From: Jeotgalibaca porci
GTDB taxonomy: Bacteria; Bacillota; Bacilli; Lactobacillales; Aerococcaceae
DNA: 64,000 nt
Reading direction: 5' to 3'
NCBI RefSeq assembly: GCF_011299095.1
Contig: NZ_CP049889.1
Span: 761,501 to 825,500 of the forward strand
Shown here in pieces: positions 43,999 through 52,762 of this stretch (the first letter of the stretch is position 1; each line of letters opens with the position of its first letter). A model generated the notes under the pieces. The model was not told the DNA's origin and searched no databases. It worked only from the letters and a program-made list of their open reading frames with translations. Position numbers and translations under genes: made by a program.

Positions 43999-43999
43999 T

Positions 44000-45379
44000 T
44001 TAAGCTAAATTAATGGTCTTCCATTTTCCAGAACGGAAGCGCAGACGAATTAAAATCCACCTTACGAATTGGTCAATCGCAATGGCTAGCCATGCTCCGA
44101 TTAGACCTAATCCGAAGAAACGGACAAAGATGTTTGCCAGAACGACACGGATGCCGAGTACGCCGATAAATGTCGAAACTAATGGGAAACGCGTATCCCC
44201 CGCTCCGCGTAACGAGCCCGCCACAATTAACTGGTTCGCTTGGAATGGTTGGATTAAAGCTGCAACACGTAAAGCAGCGGACGCACTTTCAATAATGGCG
44301 GAATCACCCGAATAGAGTCCCACGAGCATTTCGGCAAATAAGAACATAATAATTCCCACTATCACGCCACTGGTACTCCCCATCATCGAGCTGTTATGGG
44401 CATATTTTTCCGCGTCATCGGGTTGCTTTGCCCCCAACGCTTTACCAACTAAGGCGGACGCCGAAATACCGAACGCTTGGCCGATAACGAAAGATAAGGA
44501 TAAGATGCTCATACCAATTTGGTGTGCCGCAAAAACGACTGTTCCTAATCCCGATACAACCTGAACGAACAGGATGATTCCGGTTCGCATGACGAGCTGC
44601 TCAATCGCAGACGGCAAGCCGATTGTTACCAAGTTTTTCAATGTCCGTTTCGAGAAATTGAACTTGTTCTTGAATGAGAAACGTAAATCACTTTTCCCTG
44701 ACATTAAATAACGAACCATTAAAATGCTGGCGGTGAAGTTGGCTAAAGTTGTCGAAATGGCAGCCCCAGCAATCCGTAATTCCGGAAAGCCAAACAATCC
44801 ATAAATTAATACCGCATTTCCAATTACGTTCATAAAGTTTACGCGAATGTTAATATTCATTGGGACTTTCGTTTCTCCAATACCACGAAGTGACCCGGTA
44901 ACCGCAAAGTTGAACGATTGGAACAAGTAACTCACACAAATAATTCGGAAATATTTTTCACCAATCGCAATAGTCGCTGGTTCAGCCCCCATGAAAGCCA
45001 TGATGTCATTGGCATAGATGAATGCGAGAATCGCAAGCGGCAGCGCTAAACTCATACTGATGATCAGAACATGTTTCGTCACATTTTCCATCTGATCCTT
45101 TTTTCCGGCTCCGAAATACCGGGCAATAATCGCCGTTCCACCCACATTGAGCGCTTGGACCACCGATAATCCGAGAAAGAGCGGCTGATTCGTGACACCG
45201 ACCGAAGCTACTGCCGCAGCCGCGTAATTCGTATCCGTAATATTCCCGAGCATCATCATGTCAATCATCCCAAATACCGAACTCAATATTAACTCGATTA
45301 AAACCGGCCACGCGATATTCATAATCGCGATGTTAATGGGATTCTTAAACTTAAACTTATTCCTTATACCTTCCGACAT
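44000..45379 (-). CDS. MATE-family efflux transporter
   Basis: Twelve membrane segments in two homologous halves (IAWPVLIELILSSVFGMIDMMMLG in the first; VTIGLPSAIEQLVMRTG in the second). Cation-coupled drug or metabolite exporter of the DinF/NorM type; substrate unknown. 459 aa. Confidence 0.9.
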   Translation of the reverse strand: MSEGIRNKFKFKNPINIAIMNIAWPVLIELILSSVFGMIDMMMLGNITDTNYAAAAVASVGVTNQPLFLGLSVVQALNVGGTAIIARYFGAGKKDQMENVTKHVLIISMSLALPLAILAFIYANDIMAFMGAEPATIAIGEKYFRIICVSYLFQSFNFAVTGSLRGIGETKVPMNINIRVNFMNVIGNAVLIYGLFGFPELRIAGAAISTTLANFTASILMVRYLMSGKSDLRFSFKNKFNFSKRTLKNLVTIGLPSAIEQLVMRTGIILFVQVVSGLGTVVFAAHQIGMSILSLSFVIGQAFGISASALVGKALGAKQPDDAEKYAHNSSMMGSTSGVIVGIIMFLFAEMLVGLYSGDSAIIESASAALRVAALIQPFQANQLIVAGSLRGAGDTRFPLVSTFIGVLGIRVVLANIFVRFFGLGLIGAWLAIAIDQFVRWILIRLRFRSGKWKTINLA

Positions 45380-45510
45380 TTATCTATACACATTCCTTCT
45401 CTTTTGATTTGAAAACTCTACTATCCATTGTACGCTAAATCTATTAATTATCAAAAATCATGTTCTAATAGGACTTCGGAGTAGGGGCTTAAGTCTTTTC
45501 GAACCGAATT

Positions 45511-45594
45511 GGGAAATGATTACCACTTCATTGCACACTTCCATACCAAACTGGGGAATGAGTACCAATTCATTGCACACTTCCAAGCTAAAAC
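45511..45594. repeat. 42-bp repeat array E (two units)
   Basis: GGGAAATGATTACC at 45511 and GGGGAATGAGTACC at 45553, each followed by a TTCATTGCACACTTCC-type segment; period 42. About half the positions agree with array A (GGGAAATGATGACC, TTCTTTGCTCACTT), so it is a diverged relative. The inverted motif is not clear here. Confidence 0.7.
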
Positions 45595-45595
45595 A

Positions 45596-45626
45596 AAAAG
45601 CAACTCACCGGAGTAAGTTGCTTTTT
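45596..45626 (-). terminator. Terminator after pepF
   Basis: AAGCAACT/AGTTGCTT stem followed by T runs on both sides. Confidence 0.82.
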
Positions 45627-45637
45627 GTATCAAGTGC

Positions 45638-47341
45638 TTATAAATTACTATCATCCACAGCAGAAAGTTCTGCGTCAATGGCTTTGATGACGTCTGTTAA
45701 TGAGCCTTCTTCAAATGGGGATTTTAAGTTCGCTAATTTTACGAGTTCAAGGAAGCTCTTCGTTCCGCCGACCTCACAAATTGCCAAGTAATCTTCCCAA
45801 GCATTTTCGTCTTTATCAATAATTGCACGTTTCCAGAATTGGAAGGCCAATACTTGCGCCAATGTGTAATCGATATAGTAGAAAGGCGTATCGAAAATGT
45901 GACCTTGACGGTACCACAATGTTCCTTGTTCCAAAAATGCATTCTCAGAGTAATCTTTTTGCGGGTTATACATTTTTTCAAGTTTGCGCCAAGTTGCTTT
46001 ACGCTCTGCCGGAGTCATTTCTGGATTTTCGTATACTTCATGTTGGAAGTGATCCACCAAAACACCGTATGGCAAGAATTGCAACGCACCACCTAAGTGG
46101 CTGAATTTATATTTCTCTGTTTCTTCTTTGAAAAATAGTTCCATCCAAGGATAGGTAAAGAACTCCATACTCATCGAGTGAATTTCAGCACTTTCGCTTG
46201 TTGGGAAAACAAGTTCCGGTTGTTTAATCCAACGTGATTGGAAAACTTGGAACGCATGGCCCGCTTCGTGTGTTAACACATCAATGTCTCCACTTGTACC
46301 GTTAAAGTTTGCGAAAATAAACGGTGAATCATAGCCAGGAATAAACGTACAATAACCCCCACTTTGTTTGCCGTCTTTTGTTTCCAAATCCAGCAAGTCA
46401 CGGTCATACATGTAATCGATAAATGTCCCTGTTTCTTTGGAAAGTTCATGGTACATCTTTTTACCCATTTCCATGATATAGGCTTCGTCTCCCTTTGGCG
46501 TTGCGTTGCCATCAAGGAATTCCAAGTTCAAATCGTAATAATTCATATGTGAAACACCGATGCGCTTCGCTTGGCGCTCATACAACTTTTGAGCAACCGG
46601 AACAACATCATTCAACACGTTTTCACGGTAGGTTTGAACCATTTCGCGGTTGTAATCGTAGCGTTGCATACGAATATAACCCAGTTCAACAAAATCTTTA
46701 AAGCCTAATTTCTTGGCAATCTCATCACGCAATTTTACCAGTTGGTCGTAAATGTCATCGATTTTTGCTTCGTTTTCCTCAAAGAATGAGAAGTACGCTT
46801 CGGATGCCGCTTTACGCACACTGCGATCTGTGGATTGTTGGTAAGGCCCCAAGCCAGATAGATTCAACGTTTTACCATCAAATTCGATTTGGGCACCGGC
46901 AATTAATTTATCATAAGCGCTAGCTAATTCATTTTCTTTTTGTAATAGTTCAATGACTTCCGGGCTGAATGCCTTCAATTCGTACTCTGCCATTTTGAAG
47001 TATTGCTTTGGCAAAACTTGCTCGAGTTCCATCCGGTAAGGTGTTTTTAAAAGCGCGTGGTAGTACAATGTATTAATTTCCGTAAACAACGGACCATACT
47101 CATCCCAATATTCTTGCTCTGCTTGATAGAATGCGTCTTTTGTATTGATGGAGTGACGAATGTAAGCCAAGTTCGCTTGCTTGTCCGTTTCGTTCAGTAA
47201 TCCATTCATCAACATGACCGCCGCCACTGCGATGTCCGCATCTTCAGCATTCTTCAACTGTTCGATTGCTTCAGTCGCCTCAGCTTTGTACGTCGTATAA
47301 TCCGGACGCTTGTATTCGTATTCAGAAAATTTTAATTCCAA
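45638..47341 (-). CDS. pepF: M3-family oligoendopeptidase
   Basis: Cytosolic zinc metallopeptidase that trims 7-17 residue peptides. Zinc motif VLTHEAGHAF (HExxH) with the downstream Glu in SESAEIHSMS; the substrate Tyr/His region SENAFLEQGTLWYRQGHIF is present. 567 aa, the shorter PepF form common in Lactobacillales. Confidence 0.92.
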   Translation of the reverse strand: MELKFSEYEYKRPDYTTYKAEATEAIEQLKNAEDADIAVAAVMLMNGLLNETDKQANLAYIRHSINTKDAFYQAEQEYWDEYGPLFTEINTLYYHALLKTPYRMELEQVLPKQYFKMAEYELKAFSPEVIELLQKENELASAYDKLIAGAQIEFDGKTLNLSGLGPYQQSTDRSVRKAASEAYFSFFEENEAKIDDIYDQLVKLRDEIAKKLGFKDFVELGYIRMQRYDYNREMVQTYRENVLNDVVPVAQKLYERQAKRIGVSHMNYYDLNLEFLDGNATPKGDEAYIMEMGKKMYHELSKETGTFIDYMYDRDLLDLETKDGKQSGGYCTFIPGYDSPFIFANFNGTSGDIDVLTHEAGHAFQVFQSRWIKQPELVFPTSESAEIHSMSMEFFTYPWMELFFKEETEKYKFSHLGGALQFLPYGVLVDHFQHEVYENPEMTPAERKATWRKLEKMYNPQKDYSENAFLEQGTLWYRQGHIFDTPFYYIDYTLAQVLAFQFWKRAIIDKDENAWEDYLAICEVGGTKSFLELVKLANLKSPFEEGSLTDVIKAIDAELSAVDDSNL

Positions 47342-47395
47342 ATGAAGTCACCTACTTTATTTTTATTAGATTTATTATACCACTGTTTTCAAGTT

Positions 47396-47842
47396 TCAAT
47401 ACAACTCAAAAGTCCCATCTTCACGATAATAAAACTCACTCATCTGCTCTGATTCAAACACTTCTAGCATGCCTTCAAAATCTTCCGCAAGTTGATAGTT
47501 GTTTAAGTCTTCGCGATTAATCCAAAACACTTCGCCTTCGTCTGAACTTTCTAGTTCTCCCGTGTAAGCCGTCGCTTGATAAAATAAAACGACATAACGC
47601 GCATCTTTCTCATCTTGAAACTGTTTGATTCCACACAAGTGGGGATTCATGATTGTCAGACCCGTTTCTTCTTTTACTTCCCGAATAACAGAGGCGACAA
47701 ACGATTCGTTCTTCTCAACTTTTCCACCCGGAAAGGTCAAGCCTGGCCAATCTTTCGATTTTCGATCTTGAACGAGTATGCGACCCGCATCATCAAAAAG
47801 CATACACATATTTGTAAATACCGCACATTCACTTTTACTCAT
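47396..47842 (-). CDS. Nudix hydrolase
   Basis: Nudix box GGKVEKNESFVASVIREVKE with EETGL, complete. 148 aa, 8-oxo-dGTP diphosphatase-like (DTTVFTNMCML-type start with QDRKSKDWPG), substrate unproven. Start MSKSE overlaps the SIMPL gene stop by 4 nt (ATGA) and uses GGGGG within that gene as SD. Confidence 0.88.
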   Translation of the reverse strand: MSKSECAVFTNMCMLFDDAGRILVQDRKSKDWPGLTFPGGKVEKNESFVASVIREVKEETGLTIMNPHLCGIKQFQDEKDARYVVLFYQATAYTGELESSDEGEVFWINREDLNNYQLAEDFEGMLEVFESEQMSEFYYREDGTFELY

Positions 47843-48486
47843 CTTATCCCCCATACAAATGATACTGAATCTTGAACCGTGATGTCTTCAGGTTCTATTT
47901 CGGGCATAGCAGCTTCCATCATTACCCGGCTGTCACGTTGATAATGTGTAGGCGAATGAAAATAAATATCTTTCCAACTGTAGTCAATCGTTAACAGCTC
48001 TCCCAACTCGGCTCCCGCTGCGCGTGCTAAAATAGTTGCTTTCTGACGGGCGTTCTCAGTTGCATAAAGTAAAAGTTGTTCACTGACAGCTGTTTGATCT
48101 TTGACTGTGAACGCAATCGTTATTTCTGGATAAATTTTTGTTTTTGCAAGAGCGGTTAGAACTTTAGAAAGGTGCGCCGTATCATAAGCGAAGGCCAATT
48201 TTAAGTTATGTTGACATTTGTAGCCGACGAAGCGCCTTTTGTAATCATTGTTTTTGTCACGATAATTTTCATAGTGGGTATCGATATGGAAATGAGTCGT
48301 TTTTAGATCTTTTTCGCCAAATCCAATCGAGTGAACAGCTTCATTCATAGCAGTAATGGCAGTCGCCGCTAGTTGCATCGTTTTTTCATAGTCAGTATCG
48401 ATGGTTTCAAGTGCCAAAGTAATAACAATCTGATCGGGTTTCACGCTGGCTTGGCCAACGCCGGTAATGGTAATCGTGCGATTCAT
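47839..48486 (-). CDS. SIMPL (DUF541) domain protein
   Basis: 215 aa. Starts ITITGVGQASVKPDQIVITLALE, the standard SIMPL opening, and ends in a beta strand region. No clear signal peptide, so probably cytosolic here. Function unknown (linked to oxidative stress in other bacteria). Coupled to the nudix gene. Confidence 0.83.
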   Translation of the reverse strand: MNRTITITGVGQASVKPDQIVITLALETIDTDYEKTMQLAATAITAMNEAVHSIGFGEKDLKTTHFHIDTHYENYRDKNNDYKRRFVGYKCQHNLKLAFAYDTAHLSKVLTALAKTKIYPEITIAFTVKDQTAVSEQLLLYATENARQKATILARAAGAELGELLTIDYSWKDIYFHSPTHYQRDSRVMMEAAMPEIEPEDITVQDSVSFVWGIR

Positions 48487-48552
48487 AAGATACCTCCATT
48501 TTGAAATAGTTTGTTATAATGATTATATCAAAGAACTGAGAGGAAGAGATAG

Positions 48553-49509
48553 ATGGGATTATTAGTTGATGGTCAATGGCACGATCGATGGTATGACACA
48601 AAGAGCACGGGTGGTCGTTTTGTTCGAAAAGATTCGCAATTTCGCAGTTGGATTACACCGGATGGTAGCGCAGGTCCGACGGGTGAAGCAGGTTTTAAAG
48701 CAGAAGCTGGCCGGTATCATCTATATATTTCCTTGGCATGTCCTTGGGCGAGCCGGGTCATGATTATGCGTAGCATTAAAGGGTTAAAGGATATGATTTC
48801 CGTATCCATCGTGAACCCTTTAATGGTCGAAAATGGTTGGACGTTTGAACCGGACGAAGGGGTTGTGGCTGACCCAATCTTGGATGCGGATTATATGCAT
48901 CAAGTGTACACGCATGCAGATCCTCATTATTCCGGACGTGTAACGGTTCCGGTATTGTACGACAAACAAACGAAGAAAATCGTTAATAATGAGTCTTCAG
49001 AAATTATGCGCATGTTAAACACAGCCTTCGACGAGATTGGTGCTTTACCAGGTGATTACTCTCCGGAAGAGTTGCTGCCGGAGATTGATGCAATTAACAA
49101 AAAAGTATATGACAATGTGAATAACGGTGTGTATAAATCCGGTTTTGCAACTGACCAAGCTGTTTATGAAGAAGAAGTCAAAAATGTTTTCACAACCTTG
49201 GATGAGCTGGAAGCTTTATTGGCGGAACAGCCTTACTTGGTTGGCGACAAAATAACGGAAGCAGACTGGCGTTTATTTACAACCTTGATTCGTTTCGACA
49301 GTGTCTATTACGGCCATTTCAAATGTAACATCCGTAATTTGACGGATTATCCGAACTTGTGGCGTTATACGAAAGAATTGTATAACTACCCAGGTGTGGC
49401 GGAAACGGTTGACTTCAAGCATATTAAAGAACACTATTACCGCAGTCACAAAACGATTAATCCGAATGGAATTGTGCCATTTGGACCAGAGTTGGATTTG
49501 ACTATTTAA
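48553..49509 (+). CDS. Glutathionyl-hydroquinone reductase-like protein (YqjG/ECM4 family)
   Basis: GST-superfamily reductase of S-glutathionyl-hydroquinones. Active-site Cys in SLACPWASRVMI at about residue 63; C-terminal helical domain with LLAEQPYLVGDKITEADWRLF. 318 aa, complete. Many Gram-positives of this order make or import little glutathione, so the physiological thiol is uncertain. Confidence 0.9.
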   Translation: MGLLVDGQWHDRWYDTKSTGGRFVRKDSQFRSWITPDGSAGPTGEAGFKAEAGRYHLYISLACPWASRVMIMRSIKGLKDMISVSIVNPLMVENGWTFEPDEGVVADPILDADYMHQVYTHADPHYSGRVTVPVLYDKQTKKIVNNESSEIMRMLNTAFDEIGALPGDYSPEELLPEIDAINKKVYDNVNNGVYKSGFATDQAVYEEEVKNVFTTLDELEALLAEQPYLVGDKITEADWRLFTTLIRFDSVYYGHFKCNIRNLTDYPNLWRYTKELYNYPGVAETVDFKHIKEHYYRSHKTINPNGIVPFGPELDLTI

Positions 49510-49514
49510 ATACA

Positions 49515-49553
49515 GAAAAGCTTCGGAATGGGTTTAATCATTCCGAAGCTTTT
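49515..49553. terminator. Bidirectional terminator between the GST-like and dps genes
   Basis: AAAAGCTTCGGAATG/CATTCCGAAGCTTTT stem, loop of eight, T run both ways; both genes converge on it. Confidence 0.92.
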
Positions 49554-50117
49554 TTATTCGTCGTCTTCGTCGGTTTCAAATGCGGGATCGCCTTCGTGGG
49601 TTTCTTTGCCCAAAAACGCTTGAAGCATCCAAATATTTTTATCGATTGCGTCTTTGTAACCAATTAAGGTGTCTTCGAGTACAAACTGCCCTGCTTCTCC
49701 GGCCATATTAATAGTATGAGTCGTCAAATCAAGTGTGACCCGGTAGTCATCGACCAGATTTTCAACCATACGCTCTGCGGAAAGATATTTGTCCGCGCCG
49801 TCTTCTTTCAAGGAGCTGTATTTTAAGTATTTTTCGGTTGTGGAAATGGGTTTGTGCCCGTTCGCCAGTAACACTTCAGCCAGCTTATCGAACCATTCCT
49901 CATTTTCGTCGTAAAGATCTTCAAACTTTTCGTGGAGCGCAAAGAAATGTGGTCCTTTTACATACCAGTGATATTGATGCAACTTCACATGCATTGTATG
50001 AATATTGGCCAAAATATGATTCGTCATGGCAGCTGCTGTTGGTTTGTGGAGATGGTCATGCTCTTCCTGCTTCAACTCTTCTTCATATTTTTCTTGCGGT
50101 GTTTTGTTTGTCGGCAT
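49554..50117 (-). CDS. dps: Dps-family ferritin-like protein
   Basis: Iron-storing, DNA-protecting dodecamer. The ferroxidase residues are in KLHQYHWYVKGPHFFALHEKFEDLYDE-type helix (His, His, Asp, Glu across two subunits), shown here in parts: HQYHWYV, FALHEKFEDLY, DENEEW. The acidic C-terminal tail is ETDEDDE. 187 aa. Next to the RIC/HMA genes, a stress-iron neighbourhood. Confidence 0.92.
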   Translation of the reverse strand: MPTNKTPQEKYEEELKQEEHDHLHKPTAAAMTNHILANIHTMHVKLHQYHWYVKGPHFFALHEKFEDLYDENEEWFDKLAEVLLANGHKPISTTEKYLKYSSLKEDGADKYLSAERMVENLVDDYRVTLDLTTHTINMAGEAGQFVLEDTLIGYKDAIDKNIWMLQAFLGKETHEGDPAFETDEDDE

Positions 50118-50174
50118 CGCTATTCCTCCTTTAATGTAACTGCTTACAGTGTCATTACACGCTAATTGGTTGTG

Positions 50175-50468
50175 TTAAGCAGAATAAAGTTTATCGGCTT
50201 CTTCCAGGGATTTATAAACGGCTTCGTATGTGCCGCAGACATCTTTCGGGATGGTATAGTTGTTGGTTACTTCGCGTAACTTTTCAAATTCGGAATCGAG
50301 ATTGGGTTTGTCAGCTCCGGCTGCTTTTACCTTTACTTCAACTTGTGTATATAATTCACGCACATCAAAGGCTTCGGGATGATTTTTTCCGTGCGCACGT
50401 GTGATTGCTGTGGTGTAGAGGTCTAGTTTTTCATGGTTCGTGTTGATATAGTCATTAACTGTTGTCAT
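50175..50468 (-). CDS. Short RIC-like protein (iron-sulphur cluster repair family fragment)
   Basis: 97 aa. The block YTTAITRAHGKNHPEAFDVRE and FEKLREVTNNY resembles the short hemerythrin-related RIC proteins of streptococci and enterococci, which sit with an HMA protein and respond to nitrosative stress. It has fewer His ligands than full-length ScdA/YtfE. Assignment by memory of the family; moderate certainty. In an operon behind the HMA gene, 16 bp apart. Confidence 0.55.
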   Translation of the reverse strand: MTTVNDYINTNHEKLDLYTTAITRAHGKNHPEAFDVRELYTQVEVKVKAAGADKPNLDSEFEKLREVTNNYTIPKDVCGTYEAVYKSLEEADKLYSA

Positions 50469-50484
50469 TTCGGTCCCTCCTGGT

Positions 50485-50718
50485 TTATGCAGTTTTCACT
50501 TTTGATTTAATAACTGGGTACCCCAAGTTTTCAATCGCACTTTCGATCTCTTCGATTTTTAGAGTCGCTTCATCGAAATCGGTTTTAACTTTGCTGGAGT
50601 TGAACATCACTTTAACGGAATCCTGATCCACACCATTCAAACTTTTTACCGCATTTTCAATTTTTTGCATACATGACGGACAGCCCAATGCTTCTAGTTG
50701 GATTGTTGCTTTTGACAT
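50485..50718 (-). CDS. Heavy-metal-associated (HMA) domain protein, CopZ-like
   Basis: 77 aa ferredoxin-like fold with the metal-binding pair in LGCPSCMQKIE (CxxC) and SVKVMFNSSKVKTDF. Unlike copper chaperones it lacks the Met before the first Cys (MxCxxC reads ALGCPSC). First gene of the pair with the RIC-like gene. A 102-aa in-frame extension has no SD. Confidence 0.8.
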   Translation of the reverse strand: MSKATIQLEALGCPSCMQKIENAVKSLNGVDQDSVKVMFNSSKVKTDFDEATLKIEEIESAIENLGYPVIKSKVKTA

Positions 50719-50751
50719 AATAGAATCGCTCCCTTTTCTTTTGTTAACTCT

Positions 50752-50793
50752 ATTATAGGACGCGTTCCGTTTAGAAAAATTGACGGTGGTCAA
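50752..50793 (-). promoter_or_regulatory. HMA-ric promoter with FNR/Flp-type dyad
   Basis: -10 TATAAT at 50757-50752. A dyad TTGAC-N4-GTCAA (50780-50793), one change per half from the FNR box TTGAT-N4-ATCAA, is centred about 41-42 bp before the expected start site, the position of a class II activator. Suggests control by oxygen or redox. Confidence 0.55.
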
Positions 50794-50849
50794 GTTTGCG
50801 TGGAATTGTGCCGGAAATGGCGAGTAATAAATTATGGATGAACAAAAAT

Positions 50850-51020
50850 AGAGTGCGAAAAAAGGCGTTCAGAAACGGCTCACTGGACTGGAAAAGCGTA
50901 AGATGGCTGCAAGCCATCGCGCATTCTCCGGGAAGTGACGCCGTTTCTGCCTTTTTGAGCATGTTTGTGCGACAATTATTCGCAAATAAAAAAGGGCAGG
51001 AGTTATTTCCCAGTTCCTGA
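50850..51020 (+). ncRNA. Dispersed structured element, copy 2
   Basis: Outer stem AAAAAGGC/GCCTTTTT, GTTC bulge, stem AGAAACGGC (50871) with GCCGTTTCT (50940), CACT/AGTG, and inner hairpin GATGGCT/AGCCATC. Homology to copy 1 continues into ATTATTCG and a closing GGGCAGGAG...CCC hairpin. It lies between the HMA promoter and the antiporter 3' end. Confidence 0.6.
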
Positions 51021-51039
51021 ATCATTCATGAATTGGAAG

Positions 51040-52221
51040 CTACTCGGATTTTGCCAGTAGTCTTTTGTGCGTAGAATCGATTAGGATGGCACCGACTGGA
51101 GCAGTCACTAAAATCGCAATGACGGCAACAGTCAGCATAATTTCGCCACCCGGGATGCCCATCGCCAACGGAATCCCCCCGATTGCGGCTTGCACGGTGG
51201 CTTTTGGCATATACGCAATCGCGGTAAATACTCTTTCATCGCGTGTGAGTTCTGTTTTCCATAGGCTGATAAAAACGCCGGCCACTCGGAAAACCAGCGC
51301 GCCTCCAATTAGCAAAATAGCTGCGAGCCCCGCTTTTGTCGCGTAGGATATATTGACCGTTGCACCAACGAGTACAAATAAAAGCACCTCAGCTCCGACC
51401 CACATTTTCGAAAATTTGCGGGAAAGGCGATTGGAAACTTTCGGCATGCGTTGTTGGAGCACAACGCCCAATGCCATGACGGCCAATAATCCCGAGAACC
51501 CGACAGTCCCTTCCAATACCTGTTCCAAACTGACCAGCAAAAACGCAACCGACAAAAGAATGCCTACTTTTGTTGTGTCGCGCATGTGCAAACGCGAAAA
51601 TAACTTTGTGAGCAATAAGCCACATAACGCGCCTACAAGAATACCCGTCCCGATTGCAATGGGAACGGTTAGAATAGCAATCGGGCGCACGCTGCCACCC
51701 ATTGCCAAGCTCGTAAACGCGGTGAACAGAACGATTACGTAGACATCATCAACAGAAGCGCCGGCCAACACCATTTGCGGAATGCTCTTTTTCACGCCAT
51801 ATCCTTTTTGCATCAACCCAAGCATTTTCGGAACCACGACTGCAGGCGATACCGCCGCAATGATCGTTCCCAAAACCGCTGCTTGTAAAATGTTGAAGCC
51901 CAATAACCGGGGTGCCAACAAAATTGTCCCGAGTATTTCCAAAGTTGCGGGAACAAAGCACAACAGCAACGCTGGCCGCCCGACTTGTTTCAAATCATTT
52001 AGATTCAGGCTTAATCCTGCACGCGTTAAAATAATAATCAAGGCGATTTGTCGCAAATCCGCCGAAATACTCAACAATGAACCGGTAATGACATTTCCTA
52101 CATACGGACCTAGCACAATCCCCGTCAGCAACATGCCGATTAAACGCGGCAGCCCGAATACTTCAAATATTTTCCCAAGCAAGCTCCCTACTAAGAAAAT
52201 AACTGCCAATGAAAATAACAT
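51040..52221 (-). CDS. Cation:proton antiporter (CPA2/KefB-like), fluoride-responsive
   Basis: About twelve membrane segments over 393 aa: IFGLPRLIGMLLTGIVLGPYVG at the start (as IFEVFGLPRLIGML), the extended-helix region AVSPAVVVPKML, and GASVDDVYVIVLF with the Asp-Asp pair. No NAD-binding TrkA domain. Start MLFSLAV follows AAAGGAG. The leader is a fluoride riboswitch, so it is probably made when fluoride enters and helps restore ion balance. Confidence 0.87.
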   Translation of the reverse strand: MLFSLAVIFLVGSLLGKIFEVFGLPRLIGMLLTGIVLGPYVGNVITGSLLSISADLRQIALIIILTRAGLSLNLNDLKQVGRPALLLCFVPATLEILGTILLAPRLLGFNILQAAVLGTIIAAVSPAVVVPKMLGLMQKGYGVKKSIPQMVLAGASVDDVYVIVLFTAFTSLAMGGSVRPIAILTVPIAIGTGILVGALCGLLLTKLFSRLHMRDTTKVGILLSVAFLLVSLEQVLEGTVGFSGLLAVMALGVVLQQRMPKVSNRLSRKFSKMWVGAEVLLFVLVGATVNISYATKAGLAAILLIGGALVFRVAGVFISLWKTELTRDERVFTAIAYMPKATVQAAIGGIPLAMGIPGGEIMLTVAVIAILVTAPVGAILIDSTHKRLLAKSE

Positions 52222-52255
52222 TTTATCCAATCTCCTTTTATCGCAAGAATAAGCC

Positions 52256-52357
52256 AAAAAAAAGCTGATAATCCCTACGATGTTTAATCGTAGAAGTCAT
52301 CAGCTTAGAATATATAAGCGGTTCTGGCTTGCGCCATGGGAGACATTCATTCCCGTC
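52256..52357 (-). promoter_or_regulatory. Fluoride (crcB-motif) riboswitch with intrinsic terminator
   Basis: On the minus strand: GGGAAUGAAUGUCUCCC, a GNRA hairpin, AACCGCUU...AAGCUGAUGACUUCUACG. It aligns with known fluoride aptamers (GGAG-AUG-...-CUCC, AACCGCU, AGCUGAUGA, CUAC). The pseudoknot helix is GGGA/UCCC; P1 is GAA(U)GU with ACUUC; P3 is GCUUA/UAAGC. The aptamer's last 17 bases also form the 5' arm of a terminator (AAGCUGAU/AUCAGCUU with CUACGAU/AUCGUAG, then U6+), so ligand binding should allow read-through. Confidence 0.85.
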
Positions 52358-52363
52358 ACATCC

Positions 52364-52392
52364 ATTTTATTCCTTTACACGCGGCTTGTCAA
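52364..52392 (-). promoter_or_regulatory. Promoter of the antiporter and its riboswitch
   Basis: TTGACA (52392-52387), 17-bp spacer, TAAAAT (52369-52364); the expected start is a few bases before the aptamer. Confidence 0.85.
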
Positions 52393-52393
52393 T

Positions 52394-52762
52394 TTACCGC
52401 CAAAACTTTGTCGCATCAGTCTTATCGACAATATTGAATGCAATGATTTCTTTCAGCAATTCAAATACAACTGGCTCGTCCCAGCTAATCCGGAAAATAT
52501 TATCGGTGTGACTGTAGCCTGCTTTTTTAATTTGTTCACTAAAGCGTTTTATACCCGCCACTTCCGGCGAAACAGCAATGTGTTTTTTCGAAACACTGAA
52601 CCCAATAATGTATGTCCCATGATCGGAGAACATCGGCTGGTTCCATTTTACAATCGGCTCTAACTGCGGAAACTCTTGGTGGACCCCTTTTAGGATTTGC
52701 GCGAGTTTATCACGGTTTTCCGGGTTTTCGATTCCATTTAAAAATTCATCAAATTGATTCAT
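52394..52762 (-). CDS. DUF1801 (YdhG-like) protein
   Basis: 122 aa single-domain protein: PIVKWNQPMFSDHGTYIIGFSVSKKHIAVSP and the end block ISWDEPVVFELLKEIIAFNI, shown in parts, match the DUF1801 family (YdhG/Fra-like). Exact role unknown. Its start overlaps the GyrI-like gene by 4 nt. Confidence 0.85.
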   Translation of the reverse strand: MNQFDEFLNGIENPENRDKLAQILKGVHQEFPQLEPIVKWNQPMFSDHGTYIIGFSVSKKHIAVSPEVAGIKRFSEQIKKAGYSHTDNIFRISWDEPVVFELLKEIIAFNIVDKTDATKFWR

